DNA of 64,000 nucleotides, taken from the NCBI GenBank assembly GCA_021740645.1, contig JAIOZL010000002.1, positions 1-64,000 of the forward strand. Direction: 5' to 3'. The DNA is from Bacteroidales bacterium. Its GTDB lineage: Bacteria; Bacteroidota; Bacteroidia; Bacteroidales; JAADJA01. This document shows positions 37,024 through 44,131 of the stretch, in pieces. The stretch's first letter is position 1. The number at the start of each line of letters is the position of its first letter. The position numbers were made by a program, and so were the translations under genes. The notes under the pieces were generated by a model. That model saw nothing but the letters and a program-made list of their open reading frames with translations, was not told where the DNA came from and did no database searches.

Positions 37024-37063
37024 CTTGCAGTTTAAATAAGATTGAGTAAATTTGTTACTCAAT
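37024..37063 (+). promoter_or_regulatory. promoter overlapped by a perfect palindrome, upstream of the first four-helix-bundle gene
   Basis: CTTG (37024-37027), 19 bases, TAAATTTG (37047-37054). The -7 box lies inside ATTGAGTAA/TTACTCAAT (37041-37049 and 37055-37063), a perfect 9-base-pair inverted repeat with a 5-base centre. A protein binding the palindrome would block the promoter; alternatively it is a transcription stop after rsmI. Confidence 0.5.
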
Positions 37064-37064
37064 T

Positions 37065-37535
37065 AGTGAATAGTGATGAGTGAGAAGTGAATCGAATAGT
37101 AAAAGAGAAAATAGCTAATGAACCATATAGACCTGGAAGCGTGGAAAAAAAATCCATGGAGATTGTAAAACAAGTTTATAAGGCTACCGAAGGTTTCCCG
37201 GAGAATGAAAAATTTGGGCTAACCAGCCAGATTAGGAGATGTGCGGTTTCAATTCCATCGAATATTGCTGAGGGGTCAGGAAGAAATCACGACAAAGAAT
37301 TTATACAGTTTTTATATTTTAGTTTAGGTTCATTGTCAGAATTAGAAACCCAACTATTAATTTCTGGAGAATTAAATTATATTGATGATCTAAATACCAA
37401 CGAACTTACTGATAGTATTGAGATTAATAGAAAATTAGTGCTGGGATTAGTAAAATATTTAAAGAATAAAAAAGAGAATAATTAGAAGTGAACAAAGCAA
37501 GTGATCCTTTCACTTTTCACTTCTCACCATTCACT
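37065..37535. repeat. 26-base imperfect inverted repeats bracketing a four-helix-bundle gene
   Basis: The left arm (37065-37090) matches the complement of the right arm (37510-37535) at 22 of 26 positions. Both arms are built from diverged GTGA/AAGTGA units. The four-helix-bundle gene lies exactly between them and its GTG start falls within the left arm. Confidence 0.75.
37087..37485 (+). CDS. four-helix-bundle protein (23S rRNA intervening-sequence protein family)
   Basis: It is 132 aa with GTG start. 'SMEIVKQVYKATEGFPENEKFGLTSQIRRCAVSIPSNIAEGSGR' (in parts) and 'EFIQFLYFSLGSLSELETQL' are the hallmark blocks of this family, first known as the protein encoded inside 23S rRNA intervening sequences and later as free-standing genes and as Avd of diversity-generating retroelements. 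Biochemical role is unclear; basic four-helix bundles of this kind may bind nucleic acid. The gene lies between imperfect inverted repeats, which recalls the stem of an intervening sequence. Confidence 0.9.
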   Translation: MNRIVKEKIANEPYRPGSVEKKSMEIVKQVYKATEGFPENEKFGLTSQIRRCAVSIPSNIAEGSGRNHDKEFIQFLYFSLGSLSELETQLLISGELNYIDDLNTNELTDSIEINRKLVLGLVKYLKNKKENN

Positions 37536-37547
37536 TTTTAAAATAAA

Positions 37548-38093
37548 ATGTTAGATACGTTAATTACATCAAAAACACGTGTTAAGCTGCTTCTGAAGTT
37601 TTTTCTGAACAGTAATTCACGTTCCTATTTGCGAAATCTGGAAACAGAATTTGGTGAATCCACCAATTCAATCCGGCTTGAGTTAAACAAATTTGAAAAA
37701 GCCGGCTTACTTCAAACCGAGTTGGATGGAAATAAAAAATATTTCCGGGCCAACACCAATCACCCCTTATTTAATGACATTCATAATATCTTGTTAAAAC
37801 AAATTGGATTTGATAAGATCATCGAACGGGTTCTTGAGAAATTGGGCCATCTTGACAAAGCCTATGTTACCGGTGATTTTGCAAAAGGGATCAACAATGA
37901 GATTATTGATCTGATCTTTGTAGGAGATGACATTGATGTAGAATACCTTATCCGCTTAATTGATAAAACGGAAAAACTGATCAAAAGAAAAATCCGCTAT
38001 GTGGTTTTTGGAAGGGATGAATTTATGACCTTTGCAAAATCGCAAAAAGAATCGGATCTTTTGATCTTGTGGAAGAACGAAACAAATAAGTAG
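37548..38093 (+). CDS. winged-helix DNA-binding protein with a degenerate nucleotidyltransferase-like domain
   Basis: It is 181 aa. Residues 1-75 form an ArsR-like winged helix ('LKFFLNSNSRSYLRNLETEFGES', 'RLELNKFEKAGLLQ', 'NKKYFRAN'). Residues 95-175 resemble an MNT-type nucleotidyltransferase fold ('AYVTGDFAKGINNEIIDLIFVG'), but the GS and DxD metal-binding residues are mostly lost (GDF and IIDL), so it is probably a binding rather than catalytic domain. It sits between two inverted-repeat/four-helix units and upstream of nucleotide-sugar genes, so it may regulate the polysaccharide locus. Confidence 0.7.
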   Translation: MLDTLITSKTRVKLLLKFFLNSNSRSYLRNLETEFGESTNSIRLELNKFEKAGLLQTELDGNKKYFRANTNHPLFNDIHNILLKQIGFDKIIERVLEKLGHLDKAYVTGDFAKGINNEIIDLIFVGDDIDVEYLIRLIDKTEKLIKRKIRYVVFGRDEFMTFAKSQKESDLLILWKNETNK

Positions 38094-38190
38094 CTGCATA
38101 AATAGTTTTTTACATCGCAGTTATTCAATAAGTTAGGTCACTTAAATGGGACTGAAAGGGCGAAGCTGTGGAAGGAGCGGGGGATAGAAG

Positions 38191-38667
38191 TTGCAGGGTG
38201 CAGGGTGCAGGGTGCAGGGTGCAGGTTATATAGTGGTTGAGTAAAATTTTTATGTCTGGGTATAAGGAGCTAGAAATTTATAATATGGCATTCGAATTGG
38301 CGATTAAAATACACTATGCCTCTCTTAAATTACCTGAATTTGAATTATATGAGCAAGGAAACCAAATTAGACGATCATCTAAAACAATTAAGGACACTAT
38401 TGCTGAGGGCTATGGAAGAAGAAGGTATAAAGCTGATTTTATCAAGTTTTTAGTCTATGCGCATTCTTCTAATGATGAATTAAATAGCCAATTGGACATG
38501 ATTGTCGTTTTGTATCCAGAGATTGAGGAATTTAATGAACTTGCAACAGAATATAAAAATCCTGGTCGTAAAATCAATAGTTTCATTCAGTACGTAGAAA
38601 AAAATTGGAAAACCTGATCTTCGATCCTGCAACTTGAAACCTGCAACCTGCACCATGTAACTTGCAA
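38191..38667. repeat. 28-base imperfect inverted repeats bracketing the second four-helix-bundle gene
   Basis: The left arm is a tandem GGGTGCA array (38191-38218); the right arm at 38640-38667 matches its complement at 23 of 28 positions. As in the first unit, a single four-helix-bundle gene lies between. Confidence 0.75.
38252..38617 (+). CDS. four-helix-bundle protein (23S rRNA intervening-sequence protein family)
   Basis: It is 121 aa from ATG 38252; the TTG at 38237 would add five residues. 'YKELEIYNMAFELAIKIH', 'QGNQIRRSSKTIKDTIAEGYGRRR' and 'FIKFLVYAHSSNDELNSQL' are family blocks. It is only distantly similar to the copy at 37087, so this is not a recent duplication, yet the flanking arrangement (inverted repeats made of short tandem units) is the same. 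Confidence 0.9.
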   Translation: MSGYKELEIYNMAFELAIKIHYASLKLPEFELYEQGNQIRRSSKTIKDTIAEGYGRRRYKADFIKFLVYAHSSNDELNSQLDMIVVLYPEIEEFNELATEYKNPGRKINSFIQYVEKNWKT

Positions 38668-38679
38668 TAACCTCTCCCA

Positions 38680-39750
38680 ATGCACAACAAACTAAAAAAC
38701 AGCAAAATCCTGATCACCGGTGGGGCTGGTTTTATCGGCTCTAACCTGATCGAATACTTTTTGAAAAATAACAACGAGGTCATTTGTCTGGATAACTTAA
38801 GCACGGGACATAAAAAAAATATCTCTGAATTCATTTCTAACCCAAACTTTCAATTTGTGGAAGGAGACATCCGGGATATGGCTGCCTGTAAAAAGGCCGT
38901 TCAGGGCTGTGAATATGTTTTTCACCAGGCTGCGCTCGGTAGCGTTCCCCGCTCCATTAAAGACCCGGTAACAACCAATGCGGTAAATATCGATGGCTTT
39001 TTAAATATGTTAACCGTCTCAAGGGACGAGCAGGTAAAACGATTCATTTATGCCGCCAGCTCTTCCACCTATGGCGATTCTGAGGAGTTACCCAAAGTTG
39101 AAGAGTTCATCGGCAGGCCCTTAAGCCCTTATGCCATCACCAAGGTCGTAAACGAATACTTTGCAAAAGTGTACAGCGAACTCTATGGTATGGAGACCAT
39201 AGGCTTGCGGTATTTTAATGTTTTTGGCAAACGACAGGACCCTAATGGAGCTTATGCGGCAGTAATCCCCTTATGGGTAAAAAAACTGATCCATCATGAA
39301 CCACCCGTGATCAATGGCGATGGTTCTTTTAGCAGGGACTTCACCTATATCGACAATGTAATTATGGCGAATGAACTTGCAGCTCTCATTCCGGGTGAAG
39401 TAGTGTTAAGTAAAGTCAGTGAATATTATGCTCAGAAATCCGAAGAATTTAAAAAACATTTACCATCACGCAGTTTGAAGCCAAAAGTTGTTTTTGAGGT
39501 TTTTAATGTAGCCTACGGAGGCAATACTACCTTGAATGAACTGTATGATGCTTTGCGTTCTAATCTTGAGCGCTTCGACGATAAATTAGGAAAAATTGAC
39601 GCCATTCATGGCCCGGAAAGAATGGGTGATATTCCTCACTCCCTTGCCTCCGTCGACAAAGCAAAATATGTTTTGGGATATAACCCCCCATTTGATGCAA
39701 AGCGGGGTTTTGAGATCGCCTGCGAATGGTATTATAATAATTTGAAATAA
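38680..39750 (+). CDS. NAD-dependent epimerase, UDP-N-acetylglucosamine 4-epimerase-like (WbpP/TviC type)
   Basis: It is 356 aa. 'TGGAGFIGSNL' (13-23), 'AALGSVPRSIKDP' (the GSVPRS block of UDP-GlcNAc 4-epimerases), 'SSSTYGD' (127-133) and 'YAITK' (Tyr151, Lys155) define the enzyme. An insert of about 35 residues ('SEYYAQKSEEFKKHLPSRSL') before the last domain is unusual. It would supply UDP-GalNAc-type sugars. Together with the dehydrogenase gene at 40250 it forms a nucleotide-sugar pair, now separated by a toxin-antitoxin locus. Confidence 0.85.
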   Translation: MHNKLKNSKILITGGAGFIGSNLIEYFLKNNNEVICLDNLSTGHKKNISEFISNPNFQFVEGDIRDMAACKKAVQGCEYVFHQAALGSVPRSIKDPVTTNAVNIDGFLNMLTVSRDEQVKRFIYAASSSTYGDSEELPKVEEFIGRPLSPYAITKVVNEYFAKVYSELYGMETIGLRYFNVFGKRQDPNGAYAAVIPLWVKKLIHHEPPVINGDGSFSRDFTYIDNVIMANELAALIPGEVVLSKVSEYYAQKSEEFKKHLPSRSLKPKVVFEVFNVAYGGNTTLNELYDALRSNLERFDDKLGKIDAIHGPERMGDIPHSLASVDKAKYVLGYNPPFDAKRGFEIACEWYYNNLK

Positions 39751-39755
39751 ATCTG

Positions 39756-39763
39756 TATTTTTG
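39756..39763 (+). promoter_or_regulatory. possible -7 element for the nucleotidyltransferase gene
   Basis: TATTTTTG fits TAnnTTTG but ends only three bases before the ATG at 39767, so the transcript would be leaderless. Confidence 0.3.
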
Positions 39764-39766
39764 ATC

Positions 39767-40066
39767 ATGCGACTTTCTGATTTTCAAATAGAAGCTATTC
39801 AACACAGCGCGAAGAGATTTTTTGGTGAGAAGGTTAGAGTATATTTATTTGGATCCAGAATTGACAATAATTCGAAAGGAGGGGATATTGACCTATTGAT
39901 CAGGTCAGGTAACGAATTTATGACCTATACCAATAAACTTTTATTTCTGGTAGAACTAAAGAAAAAAATCGGAGAACAAAAAATCGATGTTGTATTTGAC
40001 AAGGGACAAAACAGTGGAAGCAACTTTATGTCAACTATAAAAAACAACAATGTTCAAATATGCTAA
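39767..40066 (+). CDS. MNT-type minimal nucleotidyltransferase (antitoxin-like)
   Basis: It is 99 aa from ATG 39767. 'VYLFGSRIDNNSKGGDIDLLI' (in parts: FGSR and GGDIDLL) is the nucleotidyltransferase metal site, intact here. 'KIDVVFDKG' follows. In MNT/HEPN pairs the nucleotidyltransferase modifies and silences a HEPN RNase. A HEPN-like frame does start within the last codons (ATG 40060), but it is truncated, so this gene appears to have lost its partner. Confidence 0.85.
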   Translation: MRLSDFQIEAIQHSAKRFFGEKVRVYLFGSRIDNNSKGGDIDLLIRSGNEFMTYTNKLLFLVELKKKIGEQKIDVVFDKGQNSGSNFMSTIKNNNVQIC

Positions 40067-40227
40067 ATGATTTATTAAAAGACCGTTTAAGTGAAATTAT
40101 ACAAGTATGTGATTTACATCATGAGCGCTTAATGCATGCAATTGATTTTCTTGTTCCGTTCCAGGCTGCATCAAATGATAGCAGAGGTGGGGCAAACAGG
40201 GAAAATCCATTACATACAATGAAATAG
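40060..40227 (+). pseudogene. truncated HEPN-like (HepT-type) gene
   Basis: It begins ATGCTAAAT, overlapping the nucleotidyltransferase stop by seven bases as in intact MNT/HEPN operons. The first 34 codons read 'MLNDLLKDRLSEIIQVCDL', 'HHERLMHAIDFLVPF', matching the start of HEPN partners. After that the frame is unrelated sequence ('QAASNDSRGG...') and stops at 40225-40227 after 55 codons, well short of a full HEPN of about 140. The RNase motif is lost. Confidence 0.6.
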
Positions 40228-40249
40228 AAACGGATATTCAATCAATTAA

Positions 40250-41644
40250 ATGAAATTAATGAATAAAGTTAAAACAATCAGTTGCATAGGTGCCGGCTAC
40301 GTGGGTGGCCCCACCATGGCTGTTATGGCGTATAAAAATCCACACATAAAAATTAACGTGGTGGATATCAATGAAGAAAAGATCAGGCTTTGGAATTCAG
40401 ATAACCTGGATGACCTGCCGGTATATGAGCCCGGACTGGCTGAGATCGTAAGCAAAGTAAGAAACAAAAACCTCTTTTTCTCCACCCAAATTGAAAAGGC
40501 GATTGATGAAGCCGAGATGATCTTTATCTCAGTAAATACCCCAACCAAAACCTATGGTATTGGTAAAGGCATGGCCGCCGATTTAAAATATGTGGAATTG
40601 TGTGCCCGGCAAATTGCCGAGGTAGCGAAAGCCGATAAAATTGTGGTTGAGAAATCGACATTACCCGTACGCACCGCTTCTTCCATAAAACGCATTTTTG
40701 CCGAACAAAAAAAGGACTTTAATTTTTCCGTGCTTTCCAATCCGGAGTTCCTGGCCGAGGGAACAGCCATAAAAGATTTACTGGAAGCCGACCGGGTTCT
40801 TATAGGTGGCGAAAACGGTGAGGCTATTCAAGCTCTTGTAGATATTTATTCTGCCTGGTTGCCCGAAGAGCGGATCATCACCACCAATATCTGGTCATCC
40901 GAATTATCCAAGCTTACGGCCAATGCCTTCCTGGCACAGCGGATTTCATCCATCAATGCCATGTCGGCCTTATGCGAAAAAACCGGGGCTGATATCGACC
41001 AGGTAGCAAGGGCGATTGGTACTGACAGCCGGATAGGCCCGAAATTTTTAAAAGCATCTGTGGGTTTTGGCGGATCCTGTTTCCAAAAGGATATCCTCAA
41101 CCTGGTTTACCTGTGCCGTCACTTTGGACTGGAAGAAGTGGCAGATTACTGGGAACAGGTCATTAAAATGAATGATTACCAGAAACACCGTTTTGCCGAA
41201 AAAATGGTCAATGCGATGTTCAATACGGTAAACGGTAAAAAGATCGTTTTTTATGGCTGGGCTTTCAAGAAGGACACCAACGACACCCGAGAATCGGCTG
41301 CCATTTATGTGGCCGATAAACTGATGGACGAACAGGCCCATATCCATGCCTACGACCCCAAGGTGAATTATGAAAGAATGCTTGAAGATTTGAGTGGTTT
41401 GCGGACCCGCGTTGAAGAGAAAAATACAGAACTCCTGAAATTTGAAACCGATCCTTATGAGGCCGCAAAAGATGCCCATGCCATAGCCATTTTAACCGAA
41501 TGGGATGAGTTTATCACTTACGACTGGCAGAAGATCTATGATTCCATGAAAAAACCCGCTTTTGTATTTGATGGAAGAAATATCCTGGATCATGGTAAGC
41601 TGAGAGATATTGGGTTTGAGGTGTCGGCTATTGGGAAAAGTTGA
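40250..41644 (+). CDS. UDP-glucose 6-dehydrogenase (eukaryotic-like subtype)
   Basis: It is 464 aa. '[20 protein letters not shown]' (NAD site, 12-31), '[23 protein letters not shown]' (in parts), '[12 protein letters not shown]', and the catalytic Cys277 in '[10 protein letters not shown]' give the family. The 'GGPT' and '[11 protein letters not shown]' wording is that of the subtype shared with animals. It makes UDP-glucuronate for polysaccharides. Met1 or Met4 could be the start. The last 32 codons recur at 43241 in a stand-alone fragment. Confidence 0.9.
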   Translation: MKLMNKVKTISCIGAGYVGGPTMAVMAYKNPHIKINVVDINEEKIRLWNSDNLDDLPVYEPGLAEIVSKVRNKNLFFSTQIEKAIDEAEMIFISVNTPTKTYGIGKGMAADLKYVELCARQIAEVAKADKIVVEKSTLPVRTASSIKRIFAEQKKDFNFSVLSNPEFLAEGTAIKDLLEADRVLIGGENGEAIQALVDIYSAWLPEERIITTNIWSSELSKLTANAFLAQRISSINAMSALCEKTGADIDQVARAIGTDSRIGPKFLKASVGFGGSCFQKDILNLVYLCRHFGLEEVADYWEQVIKMNDYQKHRFAEKMVNAMFNTVNGKKIVFYGWAFKKDTNDTRESAAIYVADKLMDEQAHIHAYDPKVNYERMLEDLSGLRTRVEEKNTELLKFETDPYEAAKDAHAIAILTEWDEFITYDWQKIYDSMKKPAFVFDGRNILDHGKLRDIGFEVSAIGKS

Positions 41645-41652
41645 TCGTGTTT
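41546..41652 (+). repeat. 107-base direct repeat, left copy (3' end of the dehydrogenase gene)
   Basis: Identical to 43241-43347 at 102 of 107 positions. It covers the last 32 codons, the stop codon and eight bases after it. The five differences are all at third codon positions, and only one changes the amino acid (Asp to Glu). Confidence 0.95.
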
Positions 41653-41720
41653 AATCGGCTATTTCCGCTAAAAAAAGCAGCGCAAATTTTTGCCAACCTT
41701 AGTGATTCATAATAAGGTAA

Positions 41721-41927
41721 AAAGAAACCAAAGATGTCCCAAAAGAAAAAAGGGTTCAATTGATACTTGAACTTGTAAAAAGCGACCCGGGCATTACGAT
41801 GAAAGAAATTTCAGAAAAATGTAATGTAAGTGTAAAAACAATAAAAAGAGATATTGAAGAACTCAGATCGGCAGGAAAGCTAAGACGGGAAGGCGGAAGA
41901 AAAAAAGGAAACTGGGTGGCTGTTTAG
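41721..41927 (+). pseudogene. remnant of a winged-helix regulator C-terminus (Schlafen/AlbA-type)
   Basis: A stop-free stretch of 68 codons reads 'VQLILELVKSDPGITMKEISEKCNVSVKTIKRDIEELRSAG' (in parts), then a basic end. This resembles the HTH that closes AlbA/Schlafen-like ATP-binding regulators. There is no plausible start before the internal ATG and a stop lies directly upstream, so it is a gene fragment left in the island. Confidence 0.5.
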
Positions 41928-41952
41928 CATGAATTATAATTACCTTTGAATA

Positions 41953-42250
41953 ATGCGTTTAACTGATGGGTATATACTTAATTAAAAAAACAACAGCCCG
42001 GATTTTTGGTGATAACGCACACGTATATTTGTTTGGTTCAAGGGTGCAGGACAATCTGAAAGGAGGGGATATTGACTTGCTGGTGAGTACTGATGAAGAT
42101 AAAATGACGTTTAAAAATAAAGTTTTATTCCTGGTCGATATGAAATAGCATTTGGGAGACCCAAAAACTGATGTGGTATTTGACAAAGAAAATAAAAGCA
42201 ATCAATTCTTTTTAAAATCTATCAAACAAAAAAACATTCCGTTATGCTAA
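41953..42250 (+). pseudogene. broken MNT-type nucleotidyltransferase gene
   Basis: ATG at 41953 starts 'MRLTDGYI' in one frame; homology then shifts to the frame of 41966 ('LIKKTTARIFGDNAHVYLFGSR', 'GGDIDLLV'), and an in-frame TAG at about 42146 interrupts it before 'HLGDPKTDVVFDKENKSN' and the natural stop at 42248. A frameshift plus a nonsense codon therefore inactivate it. It is a relative of the intact copy at 39767, with the same gene order after it. Confidence 0.75.
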
Positions 42251-42282
42251 AGAATGAATTTTTGAATAGATTAGGTGATTGA
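42244..42282 (+). pseudogene. 13-codon stub of a HEPN-like partner gene
   Basis: ATGCTAAAG overlaps the stop of the broken nucleotidyltransferase and reads MLKNEFLNRLGD before TGA. The wording and the overlap match the start of the HEPN-like frame at 40060. Everything after the first dozen codons is lost. Confidence 0.5.
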
Positions 42283-42284
42283 AC

Positions 42285-42557
42285 ATGAAACATAAGCCCG
42301 AAATAATTAACTTTATCAACAAACACCAAGCGCTTTTTTGGTACACACCAGATAGCAAAAAAGAAGAAATTAGCGAAGAATTGCTTTTAGAGACAATATT
42401 CAATTATGGCACTTTAAACGACAGTTTAACCTTAATCAAAATCTTAGGCTTTGAAAGCGCTTTGAGAATCTTACAAAATGCAAGGGGAAGAAAAAAACTG
42501 AATTATTATCCGGAAATCTATCACTTCTTTAGCCTCTACCTTAAAAGAAATGCATAA
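42285..42557 (+). CDS. small hypothetical protein, probable antitoxin-like partner of the AbiEii-type gene
   Basis: It is 90 aa from ATG 42285 (MKHKPEIINFINKHQALFWYTPD). It looks fully helical ('EISEELLLETIFNYGTLNDSLTLIKILGFESALRIL' in parts). Its last codons overlap the AbiEii-like gene by eight bases, the arrangement typical of a two-gene toxin-antitoxin unit where the small upstream gene is the partner. I do not recognise a DNA-binding motif, unlike classical AbiEi. Confidence 0.65.
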   Translation: MKHKPEIINFINKHQALFWYTPDSKKEEISEELLLETIFNYGTLNDSLTLIKILGFESALRILQNARGRKKLNYYPEIYHFFSLYLKRNA

Positions 42558-43161
42558 AGAAATCTTAAATAATAATCAAATTGAACTTTTACCACTGATC
42601 AAACAATTTAAGCATGAGTTTTATCTTGTTGGAGGAACCGCCATAGCTTTGCATATAGGACATCGGAGATCAATTGATTTTGATTTGTTCAAATTTGGCA
42701 GTTTGAATGTAAACAGAATTATCAAGAACATATCTGCCGGAAATTATCCTTATTTCGTAACAAGGCGTGTTGAAGAGCAGCTTAATCTTTTAATTAACGA
42801 AGTAAAGTTTACATTTCTCGAGTATCCGTATAGCATTGATGCAAAATGTAAATTTGAAGGTTTTATACGTTTACCGGCCTTATTGGAATTGGCTGCAATG
42901 AAAGCATTTGCTTTGGGACGGCGCTCAAAATGGAAAGATTACATTGATTTGTATTACATTTTAAGAGATCATTATTCAATTGAAGAAATAATCCAGGTTG
43001 CCGGGAATGTATATGGTGATCTCTTTTCCGAAAAACTTTTCAGAGCACAAATCTGCTATTTTAATGATATAGATTATAGCGAATCAATTGAGTTTCTGGA
43101 TAAAAAAGCCTCCGATAATGAAATAAAGGAATTCTTAACCAATATTGCCCTTGATATTTAA
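42550..43161 (+). CDS. AbiEii-like nucleotidyltransferase (toxin family)
   Basis: It is 203 aa. 'FYLVGGTAIALHIGHRRSIDFDLF' carries the GG[TS] and DxD (DFD) of this nucleotidyltransferase group, followed by 'IRLPALLELAAMKAFALGRRSKWKDYIDLYYIL' (in parts), a hallmark of the AbiEii/DUF1814 family. Members act as toxins in type IV toxin-antitoxin and phage-abortive systems by modifying tRNA or nucleotides. All visible active-site residues are present. It is inside the 1.6-kb segment between the two dehydrogenase repeats. Confidence 0.85.
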   Translation: MHKEILNNNQIELLPLIKQFKHEFYLVGGTAIALHIGHRRSIDFDLFKFGSLNVNRIIKNISAGNYPYFVTRRVEEQLNLLINEVKFTFLEYPYSIDAKCKFEGFIRLPALLELAAMKAFALGRRSKWKDYIDLYYILRDHYSIEEIIQVAGNVYGDLFSEKLFRAQICYFNDIDYSESIEFLDKKASDNEIKEFLTNIALDI

Positions 43162-43240
43162 ACGCACTCTAACAATTATCCCCGGTTTGGGAATTGAAAG
43201 AAAAATGAAAAACAGAACATCTTCTATTCTTCAGCCACGC

Positions 43241-43347
43241 ATGAAAAAACCTGCTTTTGTATTTGATGGAAGAAATATTCTGGATCATGGTAAACTGAGG
43301 GAAATTGGGTTTGAGGTGTCGGCTATTGGGAAAAGTTGATCGTGTTT
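43241..43347 (+). repeat. 107-base direct repeat, right copy (orphan dehydrogenase 3' end)
   Basis: It encodes '[19 protein letters not shown]' and the same end as the full gene, but the sequence before it is unrelated. It is not itself a functional gene; the open frame from 43145 that runs into it is fortuitous. Confidence 0.95.
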
Positions 43348-43416
43348 TAACCGCGAATCAACCCGAATAAATTTGTGCCTATTTAAGGATAAAAATAAAT
43401 ATTGTACATTTATCTT

Positions 43417-43758
43417 ATGACAAAAGATGATATTATAGCAGAGATTAATCGATCCTTACAACCCTTAAACATTAATAAAGCTATCTTGTTTGGTTCTTTT
43501 GCAAAAGGGACACAAGCTGAAAATAGCGATATTGACCTGTTGATAGTAACAAATGACAACTTTGTTTTTCAATCGTTTAAACATAAAATGGAGGCGAAAC
43601 TCAGGATTTCCAAAGCACTTCATTCATTGCGAAAATTTGCAGACATCGACCTTATTGTTCATACAAAGCCCATGTTTGAAAAATTTATCCTTTTAAATAG
43701 CGGTTTTAAAAACGAAATATTAAATACCGGAACAGTGATCTATGAAGCCAATAACTAA
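43417..43758 (+). CDS. nucleotidyltransferase domain protein of an MNT/HEPN pair
   Basis: It is 113 aa from ATG 43417; the TTG at 43402 is a weaker option. 'KAILFGSFAKGTQAENSDIDLLIV' has the full GSF...DID metal site, and 'IDLIVHTKP' supplies the third acidic residue. It overlaps the HEPN gene by 17 bases. In such pairs the nucleotidyltransferase usually neutralises the HEPN RNase by AMPylation. It is of a different subgroup from the copies at 39767 and 41953. Confidence 0.88.
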   Translation: MTKDDIIAEINRSLQPLNINKAILFGSFAKGTQAENSDIDLLIVTNDNFVFQSFKHKMEAKLRISKALHSLRKFADIDLIVHTKPMFEKFILLNSGFKNEILNTGTVIYEANN

Positions 43759-44131
43759 GGAATGGTTAATTGCTGCCGAAGATGACTTACTTTCTGCTAA
43801 AAAGCTGGTCACAGAAAAAAGATTGACTAACATTGTTGCTTTTCATTGTCAGCAATGCATCGAAAAGGGATTGAAAGCATTTATGGAAGAACGAGGGGAT
43901 AAATCGGTAAAATCACATGATCTGTTAAGGTTAAAAGATTTGGCTGGATTAAAGATCTCTGAAAAAGATTATATTTTCCTGGCAACCATAAACGAAATAT
44001 ACACCGATTCAAGGTATCCCGGCGACATGGGATTAATGCCCCATGGTAAACCTACCCTTACTGAAGTCAATGAGTTTATTTTGTTTTCAGAAAAACTACT
44101 TGATCGCATTAAACAGGAAATAGGATACTGA
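43742..44131 (+). CDS. HEPN domain protein of an MNT/HEPN pair
   Basis: It is 129 aa. 'WLIAAEDDLLSAKKLV', 'NIVAFHCQQCIEKGLKAFM', 'KSHDLLRLKDLAG' and 'IYTDSRYPGDMG' are characteristic HEPN blocks of the kind paired with minimal nucleotidyltransferases. The canonical Rx4-6H RNase motif is not obvious, so this may be the non-RNase HEPN subgroup. It is intact and the last gene of the accessory stretch. Confidence 0.88.
   Translation: MKPITKEWLIAAEDDLLSAKKLVTEKRLTNIVAFHCQQCIEKGLKAFMEERGDKSVKSHDLLRLKDLAGLKISEKDYIFLATINEIYTDSRYPGDMGLMPHGKPTLTEVNEFILFSEKLLDRIKQEIGY

Noticed and set aside
38191..38226. GGGTGCA array as a CRISPR
   Set aside because: Units are about 7 bases with no spacers; it is a simple tandem repeat and forms an inverted-repeat arm.
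43145..43339. 64-codon frame after the AbiEii-like gene
   Set aside because: It is the orphan dehydrogenase end plus unrelated upstream codons; not a gene.
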